Below, one piece after another: positions 9,901-19,350 of a stretch of 64,000 nt of DNA. The stretch comes from Sulfuritalea sp. (GTDB taxonomy: Bacteria > Pseudomonadota > Gammaproteobacteria > Burkholderiales > Rhodocyclaceae), in the NCBI GenBank assembly GCA_016712985.1, contig JADJQA010000032.1, positions 42,301 through 106,300 of the forward strand, given 5' to 3'. Position numbers and translations under genes: made by a program. The notes under the pieces were generated by a model. The model was not told where the DNA came from, did not search any database, and worked only from the letters and a program-made list of their open reading frames with translations. Positions within the stretch are counted from its first letter, which is position 1. Each line of letters starts with the position of its first letter.

Positions 9901-11536
9901 GATGGAGCTGGAAGCGATCACCTTCAGCCTGCGCGCGCTGATCCAGCGCAGCCGCTCGGTGATGATGCACCGGGCGACGGAAAAGGGTCTGGAACTGATC
10001 GAGGCGATCGACCGGGACGTGCCCGACTTCCTGGTCGGCGATCCCCTGCGCATCGAGCAGATTCTGCTGAACCTGCTATCCAATGCCATCAAGTTCACGC
10101 CCGCCGGCCGGGTGGAACTGCGCATCGGCGTCGATACGCGCGAGGAGCGTCGCGTCTGCCTGGCGATCGAGGTCGAAGACAGCGGCATCGGGCTGACTGA
10201 GGAAAGTATCGCGCGGCTGTTCCAGCCATTCGCCCAGGCCGACGCCTCGATGAACCGCAAATTCGGCGGCACCGGCCTCGGGCTGGCGCTGTGCCGGCGT
10301 CTGGCGGAAATGATGGGGGGCGATATCAGCGTTACTTCCCGCGAAGGCGCCGGCACCATGTTCCGCGTCAGGCTCTGGCTCGCCGAGGGCGATGCCACCG
10401 GTCTGCCGGATGTTGCCCATGCCGGGCGCAAGCAGGCACTGCCGGCCGGTTACCGGAATGCGCAGGTACTGGTGGTGGATGACCAGCCGCTCAATCGCGA
10501 AATCGTCGAAGCGCTGCTCGCCCAGGTCGGTATCATTCCATGCACCGCGGGCAACGGCCGGGAAGCGCTCGACATCCTCAGAGAAGCGGGTCCGGGGGTC
10601 TTCGATCTGGTGCTGATGGACATCCAGATGCCGATCATGGACGGCCTCGTCGCCACCCGCGAGATTCGCAACTGGGCCGGGTTTGCCAATCTGCCGATCA
10701 TCGCGATGACCGCGCACACCATGCAGCACGAGAAGGTGATCGGTACCGCAGCGGGCATGAACGGCCACATCGGCAAGCCGTTCGAGACCAGCGATTTCTT
10801 CGGTTTGCTGGCGCGCTGGATACCCGCGGCCAAGCAGCGGATGCCTGACGATGCAGGAGGACGATTCCGAAACCGCGTGCGGTCTGCGCCCGATTTCCGA
10901 TGGCGTGTCCCCCTTTGCCGCCCGCCTGCCGCCGTCGGCCTGGCGGCGCTACGCAGCATCGATATCCAGGCCGGCCTCGACCGCTTCGTCGGCAACGAGG
11001 AACGCTACCGGCATTGGCTGAGGGAATTTCTTGCGGAAGCGCCGGGCTATGCGGCGAAGATCCGCCAGGCCCTCGCCGCCGGCGATGGCGAGGCCGCCCG
11101 GCAGTCGGCCCACGCCATCAAGGGCCGCGTCGGCATGCTTGGCATGGTTGGCTTGCACCCGATCGCCACGGCGCTCGAGGCGGCCTTGATGCAAGGCGCG
11201 CCGAGCGATGAATTGCTCGATCAGTTGCAAGCCAGGGTTGCATTGCTGTGCGCCGAGATCCAGGCCGGGTTGGGCGCGACGGAATCGACACGGGCTGCTC
11301 CGCCCGCTGCGGAACAGAGACCGGCAGGGCCGCTGCCGCAGTGCCTCGCCCAAGTCGTTGGCATGCTACAGTGCGCGGACGGCAACAGCGCCGAGGCCAT
11401 CGACCGCTGCCTGACGGAATTGAAGGATACGGACTGGGCGCCGGCCCTGCGACAGGCGTTGCTGCACGTGCGCAACTTCGACTTCGACGCCGCCTGCAAA
11501 TTGCTCGCTCCCGGCGATCGGCGCATGGGGAACTGA
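6911..11536 (+). CDS. Hybrid sensor histidine kinase with PilJ-type sensor, PAS/GAF, REC and HPt domains
   Basis: Large membrane phosphorelay kinase of 1541 residues. A helix at about 20-38 and a second at 193-209 bracket a periplasmic domain with INLAGRQRMLSQRIAM, the signature of the type IV pili/NIT-like helical sensor. Then come a PAS domain (about 230-350), a second PAS (360-472), a GAF (485-640), two more PAS domains (655-775 and 780-895) and a coiled linker. The kinase core has the phosphoacceptor His 941 (VSHELRTP), an N box (NLLSNAIKFTP), DSGIGL and GGTGLGLAL. The receiver Asp is 1237 (LVLMDIQMP) and the HPt His is 1401 (AHAIKGR). All catalytic residues are present. The next gene starts 3 bp after its stop, so the REC/HD-GYP protein is the likely partner. 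The signal is unknown. Confidence 0.93.
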   Translation: MDSEPSHTSELIRRLSRRQWMIALAVAALTLGSLSIGWVDFTEHEESSEIINLAGRQRMLSQRIAMSLLLAQRESDPDRQRRYRDTAAAAADEFERAHARLAASAGRLGADSAIRSAFFGPSGRANGASRAYLFQVRAALEASAPGNSDDNLLSVTTLAAGGGLLAELDQVTALVQRDAEQNDRLMLHLLQGSTLLIVGLLAVAMLRVFRPMARRLAADVAARDQAQRDLTESEERFKAFSESTSDWFWETDAQHRFSWFQESTSVQNPFPKDRIIGRTRLELRTEAEKAAVEKWAAHWADLEAHRPFRDFEYQLGPPDRASRWISVSGQPRFDSSGNFLGYSGTARFIQAQKDIEASHLRLQQAIEQSPVSIVITDGGGRIIYVNAHYCAVSGYSADEAIGHTKKFARAGQTPGSVYAEVNRALAQGKVWRGEVRGRRKNGEFYWENLSVSPVPDDHGNVTHYIGVSEDITAKKQASLREQSRNRILEAIANGAPLPESLTLMVAMAEAGLPGGICAIQRLDRIQGRLFNACASSLSKTFTDAIEGCRGVGVGTCGTVAATATRIVVANIDSHPYWEGWRELADAEGLRACWSQPILSSAGKVLGTVDIYYRTSRSPDADEIQIIELVASLAAICLERDEAEQELRRQEEQARLLLAEHKTILNNAMVGIVFLKQRRVISCNRRLEMIFGYNPGELIGESSEIFYATHESFEAIGEQAYRPMGENSSFSTELMLKRKDGSVFRGALNGRAIDSTRPQEGSIWVYADISERYRAEQEVLKLLQAVEQSPVSIVITDREGLIEYVNPRFAKVSGYTRAESLGKNPRILQSGEMPAETYRQLWQTLLDGNEWHGILHNRRKNGELFWEEASISPIIDEKGETTHFIAVKEDITERKRIEDELEQHRAHLEELVEQRTADLTAALEAAKAADQAKDAFLAHVSHELRTPLNAVIGLSELARRISTDPRQQEYLDKATGAGKTLAGIINDLLDLSKISASRMELEAITFSLRALIQRSRSVMMHRATEKGLELIEAIDRDVPDFLVGDPLRIEQILLNLLSNAIKFTPAGRVELRIGVDTREERRVCLAIEVEDSGIGLTEESIARLFQPFAQADASMNRKFGGTGLGLALCRRLAEMMGGDISVTSREGAGTMFRVRLWLAEGDATGLPDVAHAGRKQALPAGYRNAQVLVVDDQPLNREIVEALLAQVGIIPCTAGNGREALDILREAGPGVFDLVLMDIQMPIMDGLVATREIRNWAGFANLPIIAMTAHTMQHEKVIGTAAGMNGHIGKPFETSDFFGLLARWIPAAKQRMPDDAGGRFRNRVRSAPDFRWRVPLCRPPAAVGLAALRSIDIQAGLDRFVGNEERYRHWLREFLAEAPGYAAKIRQALAAGDGEAARQSAHAIKGRVGMLGMVGLHPIATALEAALMQGAPSDELLDQLQARVALLCAEIQAGLGATESTRAAPPAAEQRPAGPLPQCLAQVVGMLQCADGNSAEAIDRCLTELKDTDWAPALRQALLHVRNFDFDAACKLLAPGDRRMGN

Positions 11537-11539
11537 GGC

Positions 11540-12667
11540 ATGGCAAAGATCATTTTGCTGATCGACGATGACCCGGCGGCGCTGGAGGCCCTCAACGAGT
11601 GCCTGCGGCCGCATTACCAGACCCGCATCGCCACGCGGGGGCAGAAGGGGCTGGAACTGGCGCGCCTGCAGCCCCAGCCCGACCTGATCCTGCTCGATGT
11701 CGAGCTTCCCGACATGAAGGGCTACACGGTCTGCTCGGCGCTCAAGCAGGACGGGCTGACCGCGCAGATTCCGGTGATGTTCCTGTCCAGCCATACCGAT
11801 GTGTTCGACATCACCCGCGGCCTGCAACTCGGCGCCGTGGACTACGTGACCAAGCCGGTGGCGCCGCCGATCCTGCTGGCGCGCGTGCAGACGCATCTGC
11901 GGTTGCGCGAGGCCACCGACTGGCTGCGCGACCAGAACGCCCACCTGGAAACCCTGGTCAGCAGGCGCACTCGCGATCTCGAAGCCAGAACCCTGGAATT
12001 GCAGAACAGCCAGGATCTCACCATCTTCGCTCTGGGCTCGATTGCCGAGACCCGCGACAACGAAACCGGCAATCACATCTATCGCACCAGCGCCTATGTC
12101 GAAGTCATGGCGCGGCACCTCGCGGTGCGCGCGTCGCGGCGGCATGAGACCGTCGCGATGCGGGACTGGGAGATGATCTGGAAATCAGCGCCGCTGCACG
12201 ATATCGGCAAGGTTGGCATCCCGGACAACATCCTGTTGAAGCCGGGCAAGCTGACGACCGAGGAGTTCGAGGTGATGAAGCGCCATACCGTGCTCGGGCG
12301 CGATGCGATCCGCGCGGCGGAGATTCGCGTCAAGTCGGAGGGCTCGTTCCTGCGCGTCGCCTCGGAGATCGCCTATGGCCACCACGAACGCTGGGATGGC
12401 ACGGGATACCCGCAAGGCATTGGCGGCGAGGACATCCCGCTGTCGGCGCGGCTGATGGCGCTGGCCGATGTCTACGATGCCCTGGTCAGCAAACGCGTGT
12501 ACAAGCCGCCGATGCCCCATGCCGCCGCGGTCGAGATCATCCGCGAGGGCCGCGGCAGCCACTTCGACCCCGAGGTTCTGGACGTTTTCCTGGAAACAAC
12601 CGACGCCTTCGCGGACATCAACCTGCGCTACAGCGATCTTTGCGGGGACCCGGAGCCAAGCGCATAG
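11540..12667 (+). CDS. Response regulator with REC and HD-GYP domains (c-di-GMP phosphodiesterase)
   Basis: Cytoplasmic 375-residue regulator. The receiver domain (1-120) has acidic residues LIDDD, phosphoacceptor Asp 53 (LILLDVELPD) and Lys in VTKPV. A coiled linker (about 125-165) leads to an HD-GYP domain with the metal pair His220-Asp221 (LHDIGKVGIPDN), HHERWDGTGYP and LADVYDAL. All residues expected for cyclic di-GMP hydrolysis are visible. The start has GAGG just upstream and lies 3 bp after the hybrid kinase stop, indicating one operon and a probable phosphorelay from the kinase HPt to this receiver. Its 3' end overlaps the convergent cbiX-like gene by 40 bp. Confidence 0.93.
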   Translation: MAKIILLIDDDPAALEALNECLRPHYQTRIATRGQKGLELARLQPQPDLILLDVELPDMKGYTVCSALKQDGLTAQIPVMFLSSHTDVFDITRGLQLGAVDYVTKPVAPPILLARVQTHLRLREATDWLRDQNAHLETLVSRRTRDLEARTLELQNSQDLTIFALGSIAETRDNETGNHIYRTSAYVEVMARHLAVRASRRHETVAMRDWEMIWKSAPLHDIGKVGIPDNILLKPGKLTTEEFEVMKRHTVLGRDAIRAAEIRVKSEGSFLRVASEIAYGHHERWDGTGYPQGIGGEDIPLSARLMALADVYDALVSKRVYKPPMPHAAAVEIIREGRGSHFDPEVLDVFLETTDAFADINLRYSDLCGDPEPSA

Positions 12668-13008
12668 TCGGCCATCGCCGCCAGCACGGTCGCGGCTTCG
12701 CCGACCGGCGCCGCCAGCTCGATCACCAGCCCGGCATGGCGATCCATGGCGCTGGCCGCCAACTGCGGCAGGTCCTTCCGTATGTGGCTGCCGGCGGCCA
12801 TGAAAATCGGTACGACGACGATCTCCGTCGCGCCCTGGCGTACCAGGCAGTCCACTCCCTCGTCGAAAGTCGGCCGCATCAGTTCCAGAAAACCCGGCTC
12901 GACCAGCGCCTCCGGCTCACGGGCCAGGATCGCGTCGCGGATGCGGTGAAACGGCTGCGCCCACTCGGGATTGCGCGCGCCGTGGCCAAACAGCAGGATG
13001 CCTTTCAT
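12628..13008 (-). CDS. cbiX: Sirohydrochlorin chelatase, short CbiX type
   Basis: Small class II chelatase that inserts cobalt, or iron in siroheme-making forms, into sirohydrochlorin. The 126 residues start at MKGILLFGHGARNPEW. His 9 and His 75 (MAAGSHIRKDLP) are the two metal-binding histidines of the family. An upstream in-frame ATG would add a tail translated from the neighbouring repeat, so the 13008 start is preferred; GGGG lies about eight bases upstream. A siroheme role would suit the assimilatory nitrite reductase in this window, but cobalamin synthesis is equally possible. The last 40 bp overlap the convergent HD-GYP gene. Confidence 0.85.
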   Translation of the reverse strand: MKGILLFGHGARNPEWAQPFHRIRDAILAREPEALVEPGFLELMRPTFDEGVDCLVRQGATEIVVVPIFMAAGSHIRKDLPQLAASAMDRHAGLVIELAAPVGEAATVLAAMADYALGSGSPQRSL

Positions 13009-13020
13009 ACTAAAAACCCC

Positions 13021-13170
13021 GGTTGAAACCGCTTTCGACACGGAGAACACAGAGACACAGAGCGCACAGAGACAGGCGAAACCGAGCGCAAGCGCCGGGC
13101 AAATCCGCTTTCGACGTTCGCCTCTGTGTTCTCGATGTCTTTCTCGGTGTTCTCTGTGTCGAATGAGGTT
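13021..13170. repeat. Long intergenic palindrome (ACGGAGAACACAGAG family), copy 1
   Basis: The left arm contains CGACACGGAGAACACAGAGA and the right arm GTGTTCTCTGTGTCGAATGA, an imperfect inverted repeat of about 145 bp filling the space between the cbiX-like and MFS genes. A close relative is at 22771-22915, a diverged one at 14473-14590 and a half copy near 55211-55240. Confidence 0.75.
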
Positions 13171-13185
13171 GTCAGGTTCATGCCT

Positions 13186-14448
13186 CTACGCCTTCCAGAT
13201 GTTGCGGCAGCCGGTTTCCCGGACGAACAGCGTCGCGAACCAGCCGGCGACCGCCGCAGTGGTCAGCAGCAGCAGGCCGTTTCGCCAGTCGGCGGCCGCG
13301 TAGATGCGCACGCCGGCTTCGATTCTGCCATCCCAGGTGCGCTCCATCAGCCAGCCCGTCATCGGCTGGAGGATGGCCGGTCCAAGGAAGATGCCGACAT
13401 TCACCACGCTGGTGGCCATGCCCGAGAGCTGTGGTGGGTTGACTTCCTTGGCACTGGCCCAAGACAGCGTGAAACCCGCGGTGGCGAGGCCCATCAGGAT
13501 GCACAGCGCATAGGTGGCCGGCAGCGGCAGGACAACGCCTGCACCCCAGGTTGCCCAGAGCCAGACGCCCCAGCCCAGCACATGCACGCCAGAGACCGCC
13601 AGAGCCACCGCCTTGCGCCGCCCGAGTGCATCCGAGACGCGGCCCCAAAGCGCGGAGCCGATGGCGAAGCCGAGAAAGTAAATGCTCACGTGATTCGAGG
13701 CGGTGGCGCGCGTCATGCCCTGCATCTGCGTCAGGTAGGGCACGGCCCACAGGCCGGCAAAGGCGAAGAAGGCCCCGGACAGCCCGGCGTTGGCAAAAAA
13801 GCCGGGCCAGGTCGCACGGTTCTTCAGCACCGATGCCAGACCCGCGAGCCAGGCCGCGCGGTCGACCTTGCCGGCCGGGGTTTCGATGACCCAGGCGCGA
13901 CTGGCAAAGGCCAGACCGAAGGACAGCAGCCCGACAACGACAAATACCTGGCGCCAGCCGGCGGCCTGCGTCGCCCATGCCAGCGGCGCGCCGGCGAGTA
14001 TCGGACCGATGTTGCCGATCAGCATGCACAGGCCGGTCAGGGTGGCGAAGCGACGCTCGTCGAAGCCCAGCGCCAGCAGCTTCAACATCGCGATGAAGGT
14101 CACCGAGACGCCAAGGCCCACCAGGGTGCGGCCGGCAAAGGCCAGCTCGAAAGTCGGCGCGAGACCGAACAGGATCGCCCCGACCCCGGCCACCAGCCCG
14201 CCCCAGAACAGGATGCGGCGCGGCCCGAGGGTATCGGCCAGCACCCCCGTGGGGATCTGCATCACCGTATAGACGTAGAAGTAGGTTGCCGCCAGCGTGC
14301 CGAGCTGTGCGCCGCCGATGGCAAACGCGACTTGCAGATCGCCCGAGATCGCCGCCGGCGCCACGCGATGGAAAAAGGACAACAGGTAGGCGGCAATCGC
14401 CACGCCAAGGCCGAGCAGCACGGCGGGCCGGGAAGGCACGCCGCTCAT
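13186..14448 (-). CDS. MFS transporter
   Basis: Inner-membrane secondary transporter of about 420 residues with roughly twelve hydrophobic segments. The loop between helices 2 and 3 has GVLADTLGPRRILFWGG, the classic MFS motif, with a second copy GRVSDALGRRKAVAL in the second half. The start at MSGVPSRP (14448) is preferred; a GTG at 14472 would add eight residues read from the flanking repeat. The substrate is not evident. It is bordered on both sides by long palindromic repeats and is probably transcribed alone. Confidence 0.85.
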   Translation of the reverse strand: MSGVPSRPAVLLGLGVAIAAYLLSFFHRVAPAAISGDLQVAFAIGGAQLGTLAATYFYVYTVMQIPTGVLADTLGPRRILFWGGLVAGVGAILFGLAPTFELAFAGRTLVGLGVSVTFIAMLKLLALGFDERRFATLTGLCMLIGNIGPILAGAPLAWATQAAGWRQVFVVVGLLSFGLAFASRAWVIETPAGKVDRAAWLAGLASVLKNRATWPGFFANAGLSGAFFAFAGLWAVPYLTQMQGMTRATASNHVSIYFLGFAIGSALWGRVSDALGRRKAVALAVSGVHVLGWGVWLWATWGAGVVLPLPATYALCILMGLATAGFTLSWASAKEVNPPQLSGMATSVVNVGIFLGPAILQPMTGWLMERTWDGRIEAGVRIYAAADWRNGLLLLTTAAVAGWFATLFVRETGCRNIWKA

Positions 14449-14472
14449 GCTGAAACCCAAGGCGAACCGCAC

Positions 14473-14590
14473 TCGATGCAGAGGGCGCAGAGGCGCAGAG
14501 GTCGCAGAGGAAATGCAAGGTCTCTGTCAACGGGGGCGTGCCTTGGATCTTCTCTGCGTTCTCTGCGCCTCTGCGCCCTCTGCGTTGAAA
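14473..14590. repeat. Long intergenic palindrome, diverged copy 2
   Basis: GCAGAGGGCGCAGAGGCGCA on the left and CTGCGCCTCTGCGCCCTCTG on the right form a hairpin of about 118 bp between the MFS and dehydrogenase genes. It is related in design to the ACACAGAG family. Confidence 0.65.
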
Positions 14591-14614
14591 GCGCTTGCAT
14601 CTCTGCCGTTTCGT

Positions 14615-15604
14615 TCATCGGAACACTTCGGGATTGAGCAAATCGGGCGGCCGCTGCCCGGACAGCGCGGCGATCAGGTTGTCGGCGGCGCGCATCGCCA
14701 TCGCCATGCGCGTGGCGCGGGACGAGGAACCGATGTGCGGCGTCAGCACGGCGTTGTCGAGTTCGAGGAATCCCGGATTCACCGTCGGCTCGCCCTCGAA
14801 CACGTCAAGCCCGGCGCCGCGCAGTCGGCGCTCGCGCAACGCCGCAATCAGCGCCGCATCGCCGACAATCCCGCCGCGGGCGACGTTGATCAGGTGCGCC
14901 GTGGGCTTCATCAGGGCCAGTTCGGCGGCACCGATGCTGTGATGCGTTGCCGGCGAGTAGGGCAGCAGCAGCACCAGAAAATCCGACTCGCGCAGCAGCG
15001 ATTCCTTGTCCACCCAGTTCGCGCCGCATGCCGCCTCCTGGTCGGGCGGGAGTGGGCTGCGATTGTGGTAGATCACGCGCATGTCGAAGCCCAGCGCACG
15101 CCGCGCGACCGCCTGGCCGATGCGCCCCATGCCGAGGATGCCGAGCGTGGCGTGATGCACATCCGTGCCCAGCCACTGGATGAACTCCCAGCCCCGCCAA
15201 TCGCCCTTGCGCAGCCAGCGCTCCGCCGCCGGCAGGCGCCGCGCGCTGGCCATCAGCAGCGCCCAGGCCAGGTCGGCGGTGGTGTCGTCGAGCACGCCGG
15301 GTGTGTTGGTCGCCATCACCCCGGCTTGCGAGCACGCGGCGAGATCGATGTTGTTGTAGCCGACGGCCAGATTGCATACCGCCTTGAGTGACGTTGCGGC
15401 TTCGATCACTTCCGCCGTCACCGGGTCGGTGGCCGCGGTCAGGACACCGACCTTGTCGGCGAGCCGGGCCTTCAGGCCCGCCACCCCGAGGATGACATCG
15501 GCCTGGTTGTGGTCGACCTCGAAGTGCCCGCCCAAGCGTTCCAGCACTTCGGGGAAGACCTTGCGTGCGACGAGGATGTGGGGCTTGGCCGAGGGCTTGT
15601 TCAT
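14615..15604 (-). CDS. D-isomer specific 2-hydroxyacid dehydrogenase (glyoxylate/hydroxypyruvate reductase type)
   Basis: Cytoplasmic NAD(P)H enzyme of 329 residues that interconverts 2-keto and 2-hydroxy acids. The Rossmann motif is GILGMGRIGQAVARRA. The catalytic triad is visible as Arg in NVARGGIV, Glu in DVFEGEP and His in LTPHIGSSS. The N-terminal substrate domain has NLAVGYNNID. Sequence is closest to the glyoxylate reductase/gluconate 2-dehydrogenase group (GhrB-like), but the true substrate cannot be fixed. It stands alone between repeats. Confidence 0.9.
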   Translation of the reverse strand: MNKPSAKPHILVARKVFPEVLERLGGHFEVDHNQADVILGVAGLKARLADKVGVLTAATDPVTAEVIEAATSLKAVCNLAVGYNNIDLAACSQAGVMATNTPGVLDDTTADLAWALLMASARRLPAAERWLRKGDWRGWEFIQWLGTDVHHATLGILGMGRIGQAVARRALGFDMRVIYHNRSPLPPDQEAACGANWVDKESLLRESDFLVLLLPYSPATHHSIGAAELALMKPTAHLINVARGGIVGDAALIAALRERRLRGAGLDVFEGEPTVNPGFLELDNAVLTPHIGSSSRATRMAMAMRAADNLIAALSGQRPPDLLNPEVFR

Positions 15605-15956
15605 GGGTAGCTGACCTTACCAGAAAGCCCCAGGCCCGGACAGCGGAGCTAGCACATCAGGGTGCGGTTGGAATTCTTGGCTACTTTCCGTTCGCGGTGA
15701 GCTTGTCGAACTGCAAGCAGCGCTACCAATGCCCTTCGACCGTTCGACAGCGACGCATCGAACGGTTCATGATGACCCGAAACCGGCTGGTGCCGATCAC
15801 AAGCGCCTGTTCCATAAAAACGACACTACTGCGGTCAAACCAAGTATTTTTGCGCATGCAGCAAAAAGCCTGCCTAAGACAGGGGTACTCTTTCGCGACA
15901 CAAAAGCGTTGGATACCAGTATCCATGTCCGGGCGATCCGTTGATCATCAGGAGGA
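15605..15956. other. Intergenic region with a dispersed repeat copy
   Basis: About 350 bp without a convincing gene. A second copy of the GAGCTTGTCGAAC/TTCGACCGTTCGACAG repeat family lies near 15690-15760. The rest precedes the DUF1302 gene and presumably carries its promoter. AGGAGG just before 15960 is a strong ribosome site for that gene. Confidence 0.5.
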
Positions 15957-17842
15957 GTGTCGCATGGGACAAGAGTCAGCAGGTTCGCGGACCCGCAGTT
16001 TCGCCGCAGCAGGATCGTCACTGCGATCGCATTGGCGCTCATGGCCGGGGCGCCAGCGGCCTTCGCCTTTGAGTTCAAGTCGGAGTCGGGGGAAATCACC
16101 GGCAGTTTCGATACCACGGTTTCCGTCGGCGCGCTGTGGCGGGTGGACAAGCGCGATTCGACGCTGATCAGCATTGCCAACGGCGGCTCGTCGCGCGACC
16201 CGAACTCGGAAGACGGCAACCTCAAGTACGACAACGGCGAACTCGTCTCGACGGTGATCAAGGCAACCCACGACCTCGAAGTGAAGTATCAAAACTTCGG
16301 CGCTTTCGTGCGTGCCAGCTACTTCTACGACCCGACGATCCACGACAAGAATAGTCTCAGCTCACAGGCGACGGCCGAACTCCGCGACAAGGCCGAGATT
16401 CTCGACGCCTACGGTATCGGCACCTTCGATCTCGGCGGCCGCAAGCTCAATCCTGCGCTTGGGCAAGCAGGTGGTGAGCTGGGGCGAGAGCACCTTCATC
16501 CAGAACGGCATCAATGTGCTCAACCCGGTCAATGTCAGCCGCCTGCGCGCCGGGTCGGAGCTGAAGGAAGGCTTCATCCCGACGATGATGGTCTACGGAT
16601 CGCAGGAAATCACCGACAGCATGTCGGTCGAACTGGCGCTACCCACCGAGTGGAAGAAAACCAAGATTGACCCGGCCGGCTCCTTCTTCAGCACCACCGA
16701 TTTTGCGTCCGAAGGCGGAGAACTCGCCTTTACCGGGTTTGGTCGGCGCAATGACTTGAACGGGGCGCCCCGCAATTTATCGGGTGCCACTGCACGAGCT
16801 GGGCGCCGCGTTCGAGACCGCGAGGCAAGCAATAGCGGCCAGTACGGCATGGCGTTGCGCTACTTCCTGCCCGAGCTAAACAACACCGAGCTCGGTTTTT
16901 TCACGCCAATTACCACAGCCGGACGCCCTTTGTTTCTGGCTACCGAGGGGGATTACGTCAGCATCACCTTTTGACTGTTGTGCCATTACTGCAGTGTTAG
17001 GTTCTGGCCACCGTGCCGCTCGGCGGCCAGCCTCCTCCGGGCCGAGCTGGCAACCTATTTCGTCGAGTACCCGGAAGACATCAAGCTGTACGGCCTGAGC
17101 TTCAACACCGCGCTGCCGGGCGGCGTGGCGCTGCAGGGCGAGTATTCCTACCGCAAGAACCAGCCATTGCAACTACCCTCGGCGGAATTGCTGCTGGCCG
17201 CGCTTGGCTTGCAGAGCCAGTTGACCAGCACCACGCCCCGGCTTGCCGCTAGCCAGTACCTTTCATATGGTACCGAAATCAGCGGTTACCGCAGGGTGAA
17301 GATGCATCAGTTGCAGTTCACCGGCACCAAGGCCTTTGGCCCGACTTTCGGCGCCGAGCAACTGGTGACGGTCGGCGAGGTGGGCTTTACCCGGCTCGAT
17401 CTGCCCTCCAACCTGAAGTTCGCCGCGCCGGGCTGCCACTTGCCACAGCCGGGTTCGTCGACCGCGACCTCTTCCGGTTCGACATCGACCGACTGCTTCG
17501 CGACAGAGAATTCGTGGGGCTATCGCCTCGTCGGCCGGCTGGACTACCCGAACGCCATCGGCGCGGCGACGGTTTCGCCGCGCATCGCCTTCTCGCATGA
17601 TGTTCATGGCAGGAGCCCGACCTTCAACGAAGACAACAAGGCGGCGACCTTCGGCATCGGCTTCAATTACCAGCAGAACTGGCAGGCGGATATTGCCTAC
17701 ACGACCTTCTTCGGTGGCTGGTCTGAATCTGGTACGGGACCCGGCTGCGGTTCCGCCCGGCCAGCCCAAAGGCTACTCCAGCGGTACCAACGCGTTGAAG
17801 GATCGTGACTTCATCGCGATCAGCCTCAGTTATTCGTTCTGA
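15957..17842 (+). pseudogene. DUF1302 outer-membrane barrel protein, frame broken at least three times
   Basis: Predicted outer-membrane beta-barrel of about 620 residues. A signal peptide (IVTAIALALMAGAPAAFA) precedes FEFKSESGEITGSFDTTVSV, the typical DUF1302 N-terminus. The family match continues in three further frames: RLGKQVVSWGESTFIQNGIN after a shift near 16455, YFVEYPEDIKLYGLSFNT after one near 16975, and NALKDRDFIAISLSYSF after one near 17735. The final SLSYSF is a normal barrel C-terminus. The first codon is uncertain: AGGAGG favours ATG at 15964, which is out of frame by one base with the signal peptide, while GTG at 15957 is in frame. It heads a four-gene block with DUF1329, YCF48-like and RND genes. 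The function is not established; uptake of hydrophobic compounds is an inference. Confidence 0.85.
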
Positions 17843-17887
17843 TCCGTCCATCCGACCAAGCGATCCAAGAATTAGGAGATGCGCAAG

Positions 17888-19247
17888 ATGAAAGCAACTT
17901 TTTCCCTGCTGGGCACTGCCTGCGTGCTGGCTTTCGCCGCTGCTTCGGTACCGGCGCTGGCGGCCGATGCCTCCGCTCTCGGCAAGTCGCTGACGGTGTT
18001 GGGGGCGGAAACCGCCGCCAATGCGGCCGGCACGATTCCGGCGTTTGCCGGTGGCCTGACCAAACCGGTGGCCGGTTATGTTGCCGGCGGCCACTATCCC
18101 GATCCGCATGCGTCCGACAAGCCGCTGTTTACGATCGACGCGAGCAGCGCCGAGAAGTACAAGGCGAACCTGACGCCGGGCCAGATGGCAATGCTCAAGA
18201 AGTACCCGAGCTGGAAGATGAACGTCTATCCGACGCGGCGCAGCGCCACCTTCCCCAAGGTCAATCTCGACGAGACCATCGCCAACGCCACGCGGGCCAA
18301 GCTGTCGCCCGGCGGCAACGGCGTCACCGGGACCACGGGCGGCGTGCCGTTCCCTATTCCGAAGGATGGCCTGGAGGCGATCTGGAACTCCACCCTGCGC
18401 TACAGGGGCGACACCTACGCGATGAACTGGAGCCAGGCGGCGGTGACCCGCGAGGGCGCCTACACGCCGGTGCGCTTCGAGTACGAGTATGACTTCGTTT
18501 ATGGCAACCTCGAAAAACCGGCGAAGGACCGCGAGCCGAACAAACACGCCCACTTCCTGCAAACGGTGACGGCGCCAGCGCGTCTCGCCGGCCAGATCCT
18601 GCTGATTCACGAGACCGTCGATCAGGTCTCAAGGAGCCACGCTCCGCCTGGACCCTACAACCCCGGACAGCGGCGCGTGCGCCTGGCGCCGAACGTCTCC
18701 TACGACAACCCAGGGCACCGCCTCCGACGGTCTGCGCACCAATGATGATTTCGGCATGTTCAACGGCGCCACCGACCGCTACAACTGGAAACTGGTAGGC
18801 AAGCAGGAACTCTTCGTGCCCTACAACTCCTACAAGCTGTCTGGCAACCAGTTGAAGCTCGCCGACGTCCTCAAGCCCGGTCACATCAATCCGGATCACG
18901 CGCGCTACGAGTTGCACCGCGTCTGGGTGGTCGAGGCGACGCTGAAGGAGGGCACCAGCCACATCTACCGCAAGCGTACCTTCTACATCGACGAGGATAG
19001 CTGGATGATCATGGTGACCGACAAGTACGATGCCCGCGGCGAAATGTGGCGCGTTTCGGAACAGCACTCGATCAACTTCTACGATGTACCGATGGCCTAC
19101 GGCACGATCGAGGTGCACCACGACCTGCAATCCGGCCGCTACCTGGCCATGGGTCTGCGCAACGAAGAACCCAAGGTCTACGAGAAGATCAAGCGCAGCG
19201 CGGCGGATTTCACGCCGGCCGGCCTGCGCGGTATCGGCACGCGCTGA
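17888..19247 (+). pseudogene. DUF1329 periplasmic or outer-membrane-associated protein, frame broken near 18711
   Basis: About 450 residues with a signal peptide (TFSLLGTACVLAFAAASVPALA). The first frame runs to YNPGQRRVRLAPNVSYDNP. One extra base near 18711 moves the rest, GTASDGLRTNDDFGMFNG through YELHRVWVVEATLKEG to RGIGTR, into another frame. AGGAG eight bases before the ATG at 17888 makes that start better than ATG 17879. DUF1329 is commonly described as related to lipoprotein-sorting folds, but no activity is established. The position between DUF1302 and the YCF48-like/RND pair is a recurring arrangement in Proteobacteria as I recall it. Confidence 0.87.
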
Positions 19248-19273
19248 TGGAGTCGGCATCGGATTCATAAATG

Positions 19274-19347
19274 GCCCCCCACGCTCGCAAACCCGGCTCG
19301 CTGCCCCCTACAGGGGGGCGCTGCTCTCTTGGGGCAGCCCGGCGAGG
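19274..19347. repeat. Intergenic GC-rich hairpin repeat
   Basis: CTGCCCCCTACAGGGGGGC forms a hairpin, followed by CTCTTGGGGCAGCCCGGCG. A similar tail (CTGGGGCGGCGCTGCGCC) occurs in the element inside pyrC near 25815. Confidence 0.5.
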
Positions 19348-19350
19348 GCA

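Noticed and set aside
12628..13050. Longer start for the CbiX-like gene at 13050
   Set aside because: The extra 14 residues come from the adjacent palindromic repeat, and the family begins at MKGILLFGHG.
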